64,000 nt of DNA from Pseudomonas sp. efr-133-TYG-5 (lineage in GTDB: Bacteria > Pseudomonadota > Gammaproteobacteria > Pseudomonadales > Pseudomonadaceae), in contig NZ_JARVSM010000001.1 of the NCBI RefSeq assembly GCF_030209175.1, forward strand, positions 2,622,873 through 2,686,872, in the 5' to 3' direction. Below, in pieces: positions 19,501 through 26,064 of the stretch. The notes beneath the pieces were generated by a model. The model was not told where the DNA came from and searched no databases. It saw only the letters and a list, made by a program, of their open reading frames with translations. Position 1 is the stretch's first letter. Each line of letters starts with the position of its first letter. The translations under genes and the position numbers were made by a program.

Positions 19501-19813
19501 CCTGCACCTGATGGACGTAGGGCCGCGCTGTTTTTGGAAAAACATAAGCAGGCGCCGTCGCCAGAGTTTCAAGTAGCTCAGCGCTGAGAAGCTTCTCTGC
19601 TTGCAGATCCTGCAGCTGCAGGTTGGCTTCGTGCCAGCCAAAAGTATGCTCGAACACGGGCGGGGCCAGCATGCAGCCATCGGCCCCTAGTTCGTTGCAC
19701 AGACTCTGGTGCAAATGACGCCGCAGACCTCCATCGCTGATTCCCAATACGCCGAGGGTTGCTTCGCGCGTACGATCCAGGGTTTGCTCGACAAGCTCAG
19801 AGAAGTTACGCAT
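13508..19813 (-). CDS. druE: Druantia type III helicase DruE
   Basis: A 2101-aa SF2 helicase, the motor of a Druantia anti-phage system. Walker A is TGTGSGKTE (about 121-129) and the DEAH box is at 259-262 (VLDEAHTYVG). Further helicase motifs are ATSATI and LQRAGRAGRR. Several Cys pairs (CEECKAP; CPEC...CTYC; CSHCL in the last third) suggest zinc binding, and a DUF1998-type region lies towards the C-terminus. Its size and pairing with a ~1100-aa partner separate it from DISARM DrmA/DrmB and fit Druantia type III (druH + druE). AAGGAA precedes the ATG. It starts nine bases after the druH stop, so the two are one operon. How Druantia acts is not established. Assignment is by remembered family features. 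Confidence 0.8.
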   Translation of the reverse strand: MRNFSELVEQTLDRTREATLGVLGISDGGLRRHLHQSLCNELGADGCMLAPPVFEHTFGWHEANLQLQDLQAEKLLSAELLETLATAPAYVFPKTARPYVHQVQAWRSLLNEKPRSAIVTTGTGSGKTECFMVPILEDLIREYQRSQQALVGVRALFLYPLNALINSQQERLDAWTQRYGDNIRFCLYNGKTAEKASSKRNEQKLKPNQILSRELLRREPAPILMTNATMLEYMLVRQVDSPILEISRASQSLRWIVLDEAHTYVGSQAAELSMLLRRVVHAFGRSPEQLRFVATSATIAGAEATDRLRRYLARLAGIAEEQVDVIDGSRKWPDLPEAGSQQTLSLAGLQAMQPAEETSSERYQALCAHPIARQLRHAVVSSGKPLGLNDLVAEVADQLESKERVGQQREVLQWLDVLTGTRPAAKQPPFLKLRIHMYQRMLHGLWSCIDPQCSSKSENLRDWPFGNVYVSQKTRCACEAPVYEIGFCEECKAPHLLAEDRNGELLQPRAYAGDEFALNDDDAGADDGDAGGTGPSKRVRTAAQRVVIAGGSTLAKPFHRQPLDLVSLKLGTVNAQRPLSIAFALEGREPKGGEPEHFSCCSVCEHAKSGTSRFLRGAYLGAPFYVANAVPTLLEFCPDPEKADSEGRSPEELPGRGRKLITFTDSRQGTARMAVRMQQEAERSRLRGLVFETLRNAQAKADAQPQDVPTATAEELLTKAIELEGFGLAAAAADLRQMAAKMQSGVAAASSSVCLTWSQILHELASAKDIDPFIIKYNRHANPALFDGHEGGLTMARLLMSREFSRRPKYQNSSETLGLIKVGYTGLEKVATTPSHWTTTQAYAATGQTEAPRTALTLQDWRDFLHVALDFFVRENTFIPMENKLRRWMGSRLSPKSLYAPTSDVQESSNIKKWPQVKLHSAHRLVKLLEAATGLDRRHPGDADTMSGWLEGAWAALVGAQILEGSDTGHRLKLETLNFSLPTNAWLCPVTHRLLETTFRGLTPYLPRTMGTRSYRCTRVDMPRFAMLGAGASAQSKQQQVRKLVNADATVADLREQGLWSDICDRTLEGGFYYRVAEHSAQQPAELLDKYVEWFKRGDINVLNCSTTMEMGVDIGGISAVVMNNLPPHPANYLQRAGRAGRRDEARAIAYTLCKADPHNQRAFANPKWPFVTAIPAPAITLSSTRIVQRHVNSLLLGIFLRAHSSADGDRTKLTLHWFFGTDDSPCQTMVGWLRACPEEFTQAVRHLVAGTSLAGRAMIYVVESTLGALKALEHRWLDEYRNLNEKIQGAKDEAYKRALTLEKQRHEGEYLLRDLASRAFLPGYGFPTDVVTLKTYNIEDFVQKRNEKKESREDSLASSREMPSRGLNIAIREYAPGAQIVIDGRVFRSAGISLQWHANGEINEAQKFDLAWRCPECGNSGMIENAYANSDNVRCTYCSTLISADLRRRVLRPAGFVTDFYEETTNDVSSQKFIRVEDPRIQLSGESSALPDPRCGFFHFGHGGTVFHHSSGEHEQGYAVCLSCGRAGSMLPGAEVPPGLRADQMHRPVGGLAGSRKDKDCSGAAVTHHVHLGYQIHTDVLELYLRNPLTGHWLPDSADGRVIASTLGAALRDVIADQLGVVSTEMGFSHRVDRDRESRQGRAVIQLYDEVSGGAGFVLEGLNDITSLLKKAMQRLHCPADCETVCSHCLAGQDSRVEREELDRRLALQWLQDAALIDHLGLPPVFDPIPGARYCPVGPLRYLASALNSHEQGAAPARLLLCLQGDPQEWDLDNPRFRQQVLTWAISDGLKVTLGIAVDCALHSDQKSVLLQLARMGIDLTVLPRSDVPTRSLLLAQLETCNLCHSVYASEQSAALPGASWLSGQGDITWVATSAESAIQGQPLSTSRWQSDNQAARIVEVTAELDGPVNTLSKRLAVLIEDKMPELSQLLASDHAMSISYSDRYLKSPWSLMLFTGFLKLFEGPELKTISLATLAVGNGPASTLMHHDWQRAEDQKALMVDWLSELVGIEPQLTLERNSRDVLHGRALTVTWQSGRVSQILFDQGMGYWRPRMPYRDELEFDFQAPAQRQMDDMSEKYSRAQMQQGGQWPTFMSWKNNV

Positions 19814-19822
19814 GGCTATTCC

Positions 19823-22800
19823 TTAGCGATCTGTATGGGCAGCAAGCAGGTAGGAAACGGTAAGTGCATGAACAGGGTTGAACCAGCCATGCCGATCAAA
19901 ATCAGCTAGCCAACGCGCGGCAAACTTGAAATAGGCCGTCGGTATGCAGAGGTCGTTGACCGAGGCTTTGCCGGCCGTTACGTAAGCCATGAAGATAGGC
20001 AGATAGGTCACTGCGTCGGTAAACTCGGCCAGGCTCATAGCCTTAACGCGGAGTGGCAACGGTTGCTCGGCCACCCAATGGGCCAATGCCTCCCCAAGGA
20101 CGTTCGGCCAGTCCAGGTTAGCCGCATGAAGACGGCGCAAGTCCTGATACCACATTGGCAAGATATCTTCGGCCGACAAGCGCCTGAGTTCACAACAATC
20201 ACCGGTACCCAGATAATTGCCTACATAGTCAAAGCCGGAAACGATGTAGCGCAATACAATCGCACGATCTTTCACCAGCCGCTCGACATGCTCAGACGGC
20301 AGGCCTGTCAACTTGAGCCCCTCAGCAAATATCTGGTAAGCAGAGGCCCACATGGGCAACGGTATGGTTTCCCACATCAGCGCCAGCTCATCGGCAATGC
20401 GAGCGCAAAAGGCTTCGTCCATTTCCAGTCGGAATACCGCCAGCCCTAATGCCTGAGGATTTTTAGCCAAGGCTTTCCAGGCTTCGAATGAAGACAATGG
20501 CAAGTGAGCGTATTGGCGCTTCAAGTCCGCGAGGTATTGCCAACCACTGTGAGCGAAATCATTCGCCATCGCGCGGATCTGCTCTTCGATGACGTCCGGA
20601 CGGTGGATCGGATGGAACACTTGTGCGGCACGGTGCAATGAACGCACTTGCAAATCGACGGGCACGCTCATAGACGCAGGCAAGTATAGCTGGGGGCGGA
20701 ATTGAATCGGTGAATCCTTGCCTGGGTAGATCAACCAAGGGCCATCAATCAGCATCGATTGAGGGATAGCGAAGCGACCCGTTCCGACCCCTTCCGTGGT
20801 GTTTTCAACCAATTGCAACGGAGCTTGCTTAGGGTCCGACAGCAGCATGGCTTCGGCACGCGCGTCATCAAGGATATCGGTGCCATCGACTCCGCATACG
20901 TAAAAAGCGCTGGCCTCCTCCATCAACACTCGACCACCGTATCTTCTGATGTCCAATTGCATCAGTAACTGTTCGGTTTCTACCGTCAAGTGTACATAGG
21001 CATCTTGCTCATCAACTGCAGCTAGCATAGTTTGCAGGTCAGCGACATAGCTGAAGAGATTGAGGACCATCGGCATCTGACCAACGCGTACCGCGAAGAC
21101 CCTTTTGGGGTGAGACTGCTCTCGGCACATAAGTTCGAATTGCAGATAGAACATCTGTCCTTGTGGCAGACCGGAGCTTAGTTGCAACCGGTGCCCAGTC
21201 AGCTCGGCAAGGTTCAAAGTCTTCACTGCAGTATGCTGGCCGTCGACACCAAGCAGGCGTGCACCCTGATAAGGAAAGGGCAAACGCAGGTGCAATAGAC
21301 CCGCTGCGGGGCCGATCTGCAACGTAAACGCCTGCGGACAATGCTGGCCGCTCAGCTCCATCTGGTAGCTGCCCTGACTGGCCGAGCACAGCAATCCCTC
21401 ACCCGCTACATGCAAAGACAGGTTATCGGCGTTCTTGACCTGTAACCTGGCCGGACGGCGGCCGTAAGCAGGGTATAGCCCCAGCTCGAAGCCGCGGGGC
21501 AACACACCAAATCGGCGCCGTAGCAGCGTTTCTCCTTTACGGCTGCGAACGATATAGTTGATTGCGCCGAACACTAGAGCGTTGCGTCGATCGAGTGGCC
21601 GGCCGTTGGCGAATTCGATCAATTCATCCCTTCGCCAGGTGCTACCTTCGGCCAACTCCAAGGTGGGCCAGCCCAGATAAACGGTAGATGGCGAGCATTC
21701 GAACAGCGCGTAAACCCCCGTCAACATTAAAGGCGCAACATCGCCGCCAGGCTGCGAAAGGCATATCTCGTAGCGCTCAGCATCATCCCTGAGAATCAGG
21801 TTGCCAGTGGTTTCGATCCATTGCCCGGACTCGACGTCAGTTAGCACCGGTACGGTCGACTCCAGTGCATCACTGAAGGTAAAACTCTCGGGCACTCGTA
21901 CCCTAACCTTGCTGCTGGCGAGCTTGCAGCTGGATGTCCCTACTAGATGCCAACGATCCGCTCGGCACTCGAACACCAGCGGTACATCCTGATAATCCAG
22001 AGCGCTGTTTTCGAATAGGAAGGTGTGGATGGTGCTACCGCTTTCCATAACCCGCAAACTCACGGGTTTGTTCAGATATCGACGCCGCAGGGAAACCTGC
22101 ACATTGGCAAAGCGGATCTTTACTGCTTTCTCCGCCAGCTGGGCATAAACAGCAGGCCCCCGCTCAAGCAGGGTTTCACCTTCGAAATAAGCCAGCTCGA
22201 GGCGGGTATTACGAAGTGAGGATGGATTGATCGGCAGTAAAGTCTCTGGGGGCAGATTAAGCTCTGTCAAGATTGTCCAGTGCGGTAACTGTCCCTGCTG
22301 AATGTGTTCGCAGGTAAACGCTCGTGCTTTGGCTAACGCCTCTTTGCGTTCCTGCCTTTTAATGCCTGCGTCACGTAGCCACTCGTTGAGCAGATGACGG
22401 GCGTTGGTCTCGTCCAACGGTATGGGAAAGGCTTCGTGCCAATGGGGATCAACTCGATCCAGATAGGCCGCGGGATCAACCTCGTCCTTGATAGGGTAAC
22501 GATCAACCAGCGTCATCAGTTGATCGACGATTCCAGCCAGCAACGTGCGAGTTTCCAGATTGCGGAACGACAGCGGCAGCCCATCTTCAAAGTCGGCCAG
22601 CAGATCAGCGGTGGTGCGCCGGTGCCCCTCGGTACGGTAAAAGTGCTTGATACCACGGCGCACCGCTCGGCCAAATCCGTGGGACTCGCTGCTGAGCAGC
22701 GGCCAAGGCAGTCCACCCTCCGTAAACAATGTGCCCAGCCAATCCCGACCTTGGTCTCGGATGCGCACTTTCCGCTTCCAGTAACCTAAGCCCTTTCCGG

Positions 22801-23119
22801 TCAGGCTGGCATGCTGCGCCGGTGTGAGGGTTATGCCTATACGAGACTCAGCCCCCTGCCACGACCAATTGCCATCGTAATGGCGACGGTAATTTTCGCT
22901 GACAAATAGACAAAAACAAGCCGCCACATACAGCTCCTGCGTCGGGCTATTAGCTGTAAGCGCCATTTTCAGCATGGCTGCCAGCCCGGCATATTCGTCC
23001 TCCGTGACATGGTAGCTATAGAGCGGCTGACCAGTAGGACCTGTGAACAAGACGCGAGTGAATAGAAATTCGGTCAGCCATGCTTTGGCTGGTAGATGGT
23101 TAACTGCCAACTGAGCCAT
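19823..23119 (-). CDS. druH: Druantia type III protein DruH (STY4851/ECs_5259-like)
   Basis: A 1098-aa protein without recognisable enzymatic motifs. It matches in size, partner and composition the STY4851/ECs_5259 family, which corresponds to DruH in the two-gene Druantia type III system. The N-terminal 250 residues are helical and Trp/Arg-rich, the centre (about 330-800) looks beta-rich, and the C-terminus is helical. I see no signal peptide or membrane segment, so it should be cytosolic. AAAGGGA lies before the ATG, and it is the first gene of the operon. Its role is unknown; it may sense phage or adapt the helicase to a target. No frameshift is seen. Confidence 0.75.
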   Translation of the reverse strand: MAQLAVNHLPAKAWLTEFLFTRVLFTGPTGQPLYSYHVTEDEYAGLAAMLKMALTANSPTQELYVAACFCLFVSENYRRHYDGNWSWQGAESRIGITLTPAQHASLTGKGLGYWKRKVRIRDQGRDWLGTLFTEGGLPWPLLSSESHGFGRAVRRGIKHFYRTEGHRRTTADLLADFEDGLPLSFRNLETRTLLAGIVDQLMTLVDRYPIKDEVDPAAYLDRVDPHWHEAFPIPLDETNARHLLNEWLRDAGIKRQERKEALAKARAFTCEHIQQGQLPHWTILTELNLPPETLLPINPSSLRNTRLELAYFEGETLLERGPAVYAQLAEKAVKIRFANVQVSLRRRYLNKPVSLRVMESGSTIHTFLFENSALDYQDVPLVFECRADRWHLVGTSSCKLASSKVRVRVPESFTFSDALESTVPVLTDVESGQWIETTGNLILRDDAERYEICLSQPGGDVAPLMLTGVYALFECSPSTVYLGWPTLELAEGSTWRRDELIEFANGRPLDRRNALVFGAINYIVRSRKGETLLRRRFGVLPRGFELGLYPAYGRRPARLQVKNADNLSLHVAGEGLLCSASQGSYQMELSGQHCPQAFTLQIGPAAGLLHLRLPFPYQGARLLGVDGQHTAVKTLNLAELTGHRLQLSSGLPQGQMFYLQFELMCREQSHPKRVFAVRVGQMPMVLNLFSYVADLQTMLAAVDEQDAYVHLTVETEQLLMQLDIRRYGGRVLMEEASAFYVCGVDGTDILDDARAEAMLLSDPKQAPLQLVENTTEGVGTGRFAIPQSMLIDGPWLIYPGKDSPIQFRPQLYLPASMSVPVDLQVRSLHRAAQVFHPIHRPDVIEEQIRAMANDFAHSGWQYLADLKRQYAHLPLSSFEAWKALAKNPQALGLAVFRLEMDEAFCARIADELALMWETIPLPMWASAYQIFAEGLKLTGLPSEHVERLVKDRAIVLRYIVSGFDYVGNYLGTGDCCELRRLSAEDILPMWYQDLRRLHAANLDWPNVLGEALAHWVAEQPLPLRVKAMSLAEFTDAVTYLPIFMAYVTAGKASVNDLCIPTAYFKFAARWLADFDRHGWFNPVHALTVSYLLAAHTDR

Positions 23120-23234
23120 CGAAAATCCCTTTTAGAATTGGGCGCCGAAACAGTGCCGCTTTAGCCAACACCTCGCTTAACACAGAGGGGCTTAGTGTGT
23201 GCTGGATGGGTCAAGCGGAATACATTGTTGCCGG

Positions 23235-23558
23235 TCAAAAGATCAGCCGGAAGCCCGCTCGCTCCAAAGCGCCTACGACCTCGTCGACGCTCAATTCCAT
23301 TTTCATTCCCTGAAAGCGCGATATTGAATGGCCACACCCTAAGCAACTGCGGTTGATACGTCTAGATTTTTGATACAAACCTCGATCAGTTGCACTGCAA
23401 AGCATTGGCGCGGTATCCATAAAACGCGAAATACAGCGCGCGCAGATCAGCTGCAGTGCACGTGGCCGTTGCCCTACCCCCGCTGCTCGGTGAAAAGTGT
23501 TGGTGGCGTTATGACTGTACCGTACCCCACCTAAACACTGGCGGAAGGCGGTAGATTA
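23235..23558 (-). CDS. Possible small zinc-ribbon-like protein, start uncertain
   Basis: The minus strand is open from about 23558 to a TGA at 23235-23237 and reads like protein. It has CARC and, about 36 residues later, CLGC, with a third Cys between, and a helical C-terminus (ELSVDEVVGALERAGF). The only ATG in a sensible place is at 23420, which would drop the CARC pair; no ATG, GTG or TTG start is visible further up. It is either a short 61-aa protein or a gene that lost its 5' end. It lies just upstream of druH on the same strand and may carry the druH promoter. The family is not recognised. Confidence 0.35.
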
Positions 23559-23729
23559 AAATGGTTGGGACGACTCAGCGTTGTACCCGGTCTCACCAAT
23601 CACCCTGCTGGGCAAACGCGCTGGGTGGGTATTCCAAAGAGTGTTCCAGTGAAATTTCTAAACTGAAAAAATCTATTACAATCATTAAATTGAGTAGCGC
23701 GTTCAACTTACCCCGGCCCCAATCCTTCC

Positions 23730-23760
23730 CGACAAAGCCCGCCAAGCGCGGGCTTTGTCG
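23730..23760. terminator. Strong hairpin near the island junction
   Basis: Thirteen perfect base pairs (CGACAAAGCCCGC with GCGGGCTTTGTCG) enclose a CAAGC loop. It resembles Pseudomonas terminator hairpins but lacks a proper T-tract on either side. No intact gene ends into it. It may be the old terminator of a chromosomal gene displaced by the island. The remaining bases between 23561 and 23963 hold no gene I can support. Confidence 0.55.
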
Positions 23761-23963
23761 CATCTGGGGATACCCATTAAGCGATCGCGCTCGCCCCCCC
23801 TCCATGGGCACGCCCCGTCCTAGGACATTTCACTCAAAACCTGTCGACTTCCATGAACTGGTGGGCGCTGGTTCGTGCGGATACTCTCCAGTCTTCGCCG
23901 CATTGCGGTGAACGGCATTGACCTGCCGCTACGCAGGGAGCAACCACAACATGGAGCACTGTC

Positions 23964-24347
23964 ATGAAAAAACCAGAACCGAATCCGTTCGACAATCCGA
24001 TGATCGCCGAATCGAAATCAGTGACGATTGCCGAGCGTCGTACGGTCGTCAGGCGTTCGGACAGCGTGCGCAGGTCCGGGAACCGGATCATTCCGGTCAA
24101 TCAGATTTTCAGTGTGCGTCCTGATGCCGATCTCGCCACCCTGCTCGCCCATGCCAGTCAGAACCTGGCGTCGCTCAACGCCATGACGCTCGATTTCGCC
24201 ATCGGTCTGGAGGGTGAACAGCGCAGCAAGGCCGTGGCCATTCATCATCTGACCGGTCTGACGGAGATGCTGGTCAACAGTGCCCTGGGCAAGCTGGATC
24301 CGCTGCAGGCATGCGCGGCCGAACCGAAGCCGTTTCGCTGTCATTGA
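23964..24347 (+). CDS. DUF6124/DUF3077-type Pseudomonas protein
   Basis: A 127-aa protein of a family that, as far as I know, is found mainly in Pseudomonas and has no known function. The N-terminus is basic and polar (KPEPNPFDNP...), and residues 55-115 form an amphipathic helical domain (DLATLLAHASQNLASLNAM). Such proteins often occur in several copies per genome. GGAG lies about ten bases before the ATG. It is the first core-like gene to the right of the island and faces the next gene across a shared terminator. Confidence 0.65.
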   Translation: MKKPEPNPFDNPMIAESKSVTIAERRTVVRRSDSVRRSGNRIIPVNQIFSVRPDADLATLLAHASQNLASLNAMTLDFAIGLEGEQRSKAVAIHHLTGLTEMLVNSALGKLDPLQACAAEPKPFRCH

Positions 24348-24387
24348 GGCCGTGTGGGCGGCGCTGGCGGAAGACTCGCGCCACGAA

Positions 24388-24414
24388 AAAAGGACGACAG
24401 GATGGCGTCCTTTT
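24388..24414. terminator. Bidirectional terminator between convergent genes
   Basis: AAAAGGACG (24388-24396) pairs with CGTCCTTTT (24406-24414) around a nine-base loop, so T-tracts are present on both strands. Confidence 0.7.
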
Positions 24415-24433
24415 CGCTGACTCGATGCCCGAC

Positions 24434-25063
24434 TCAGTGCGTCGCGCTGATCAGGTCGGGGCGGCTGGTCTTGAGCATGGCTTCATTGACCTTGCCCTGG
24501 ATCGAGCAGCTGTACATGCCCTGGCTGGTCTTGCTCAGCTCTTGCGGAGCCGGCTCGATCATCAACACGCGCTCTGCACTGTCGACCACCAGTTTGCCGG
24601 CCGTGGCCGCAGGATCTTCCGGCAGCCAGGTGGATTTGCCGTGGTTCCAGATTTCCGCCCGCGCGAAGAGTCCATGAACCTTGTCCAGGCGTGGGCCGCC
24701 AGCGTTTTCCAGTTGGGCATGAAGCTCGTTCGGCGCCTGTTGTGCATAGAAGCCCCAGGCGACGATGCGAGTGCCCATCAGCTCCATGTCTTCAGCGAAG
24801 AATCCGGTGAGCGCCAGGCCTGCAACCTCGACCGGTTTGGCAAACATCCAGCGCTGGCCCATTTCAGACTTTGTGCCACCGGACAATTTGATCTGGCCGT
24901 TTTCCACCGAACTCGGCACCAGCGCCTTGAACAATGGCGACTGCACCACGGCGAGCGAATGCTCGTCACAGGCGGCAAACGCCACAATTGGGGACGGTGC
25001 AGCGGCGACGCTGAATGAACTGAACAGGGCCGCAAGCGGGAACAATCGGAAAAACGCTTTCAT
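24434..25063 (-). CDS. Secreted protein of unknown function
   Basis: A 209-aa protein beginning with a clear Sec signal peptide (MKAFFRLFPLAALFSSFSVAAA, cleavage after about residue 22), so it should be periplasmic or exported. The ATG at 25063 is chosen because the signal sequence starts there; the frame is open further upstream but without signal features. The mature part has two Cys (near the start and in MYSCSIQGK) that could form a disulphide. I do not recognise a domain. It is probably a single-gene unit. Confidence 0.6.
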   Translation of the reverse strand: MKAFFRLFPLAALFSSFSVAAAPSPIVAFAACDEHSLAVVQSPLFKALVPSSVENGQIKLSGGTKSEMGQRWMFAKPVEVAGLALTGFFAEDMELMGTRIVAWGFYAQQAPNELHAQLENAGGPRLDKVHGLFARAEIWNHGKSTWLPEDPAATAGKLVVDSAERVLMIEPAPQELSKTSQGMYSCSIQGKVNEAMLKTSRPDLISATH

Positions 25064-25328
25064 GAAGTGGCTCAAATTAAAAAACGGATCGGCAGACTCC
25101 GAGCAAGCAACACGACGTTGCGGCCTGGAGCATTCAACAGCGATAGGTAAACCGAAAAATGATATCACATAGACATCATTCGACCGATTCGACTGCGACG
25201 CTATCTGGCCAGCAAACGCTGCGCGAGATGAATTTTTCTTCACAGCTGCGCGCCCGCCAACCCTGTACAGTCCGTTCGCTCATTCAAGAAACTACGGTTC
25301 GCCCGCGCTCTCCCGCGGGCTTTTTTTT
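25064..25328 (+). ncRNA. Candidate small RNA ending in an orphan terminator
   Basis: A textbook plus-strand terminator (GCCCGCG at 25301-25307, CGCGGGC at 25314-25320, eight Ts at 25321-25328) closes a region with no coding gene on that strand. The gene to the left runs the other way and the acetyltransferase starts 80 bases later. Something must be transcribed into it, so a small RNA starting somewhere in 25064-25290 is plausible. No promoter is assigned and I do not recognise a known RNA family. Confidence 0.35.
25301..25328 (+). terminator. Intrinsic terminator without an upstream gene
   Basis: A seven-base GC stem with a six-base loop and eight Ts. It precedes, rather than follows, the acetyltransferase gene. 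Confidence 0.8.
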
Positions 25329-25407
25329 GCCCGCGATTTGCCAGCGGTTTGTGTTTTCCACTTGGGCGGGCAATTCTGTCGGTCAAACCCGCGATCCGGA
25401 GCGCCCG

Positions 25408-25995
25408 ATGCCGCTGTTGACCCTGCCCTGCCAACGTCTGACGCTCGCCGTGCTGTCCCCGGAGCAGGCCGCGCTGGAAAGCGCGTTCTACCAACGCAAT
25501 CAACGTCACCTCGCGCCCTGGTCGCCGATCCGCACCAGCGACTACTTTTCCACCGAGCAGATTCGCCGACGCCTTGAAGTGCAGGCCAGTGCGTTCGAGG
25601 TCGGGCTGGCGGTGCACTTTGCGCTGCTGACACCCGATGGCCAGCAGATGATCGGGGCGTGCAACTTCAGCGGGATCATTCGCGGCGCGTTCCAGGCGTG
25701 CTACCTGGGCTATCACATCGACGCGGCCCGGCAGGGTCAGGGCCTGATGCAGGAGGCGCTGGAAGCCGGCATCGCCTACATGTTCGATACCCAGAACCTG
25801 CACCGGATCATGGCCAACTACATTCCCGGCAACGAGCGCAGCGCGCGCCTGCTCGAGCGTCTGGGTTTCGAGCGCGAGGGCTACGCCAAGGCCTACCTGA
25901 ATATCGCCGGGCGCTGGCAGGATCATGTGCTGACCGCGCTGGTCAACCCGCAGTTCGAGACACCGGATCAACGCTGGTCGCGACGACTGGGCTGA
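25408..25995 (+). CDS. rimJ: RimJ-like GNAT N-acetyltransferase
   Basis: A 195-aa acetyl-CoA-dependent acetyltransferase. Length and features match RimJ, which acetylates the N-terminal Ala of ribosomal protein S5 in E. coli. The acetyl-CoA loop is the QGQGLMQEAL region (about 111-120). The family hallmark LHRIMANYIPGNERSARLLERLGF is seen around 130-155. GGAG precedes the ATG at 25408; the open frame upstream lies over the terminator and is not coding. A narrower substrate assignment within the RimJ/RimL group is inferred. Confidence 0.8.
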   Translation: MPLLTLPCQRLTLAVLSPEQAALESAFYQRNQRHLAPWSPIRTSDYFSTEQIRRRLEVQASAFEVGLAVHFALLTPDGQQMIGACNFSGIIRGAFQACYLGYHIDAARQGQGLMQEALEAGIAYMFDTQNLHRIMANYIPGNERSARLLERLGFEREGYAKAYLNIAGRWQDHVLTALVNPQFETPDQRWSRRLG

Positions 25996-26064
25996 GTTTC
26001 ACAATTTGTTAAGCAATGGCGCAGTATGCTCGCGGCTTCCGCTCCTTCCGGTTGCCTGAAACCT

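Larger units (their letters stand above)
1..23560. mobile_element. Integrative element segment with defence island
   Basis: This block combines a tyrosine recombinase, a TraI/MobH-like protein, an IS4 transposase scrap and four restriction or defence loci, none of which belong to the Pseudomonas core. It ends somewhere before the DUF6124 gene at 23964. The left end lies outside the window, so no pair of attachment-site repeats can be shown. A hairpin at 23730-23760 lies just beyond the last island-like coding sequence and is a reasonable marker of the junction. The type I specificity gene is visibly poorer in GC than the core genes further right. The extent is inferred from gene content, not from a detected att repeat. 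Confidence 0.55.

Noticed and set aside
13508..23119. DISARM or BREX as the identity of the helicase pair
   Set aside because: There is no methylase, phospholipase D-type protein, PglZ or BrxL nearby, and the sizes fit Druantia III better.
1..23963. Attachment-site repeats or a tRNA target for the element
   Set aside because: The left end is outside the window. The only similarity I saw (ATACCCAT at 1 and near 23765) is too short to count.
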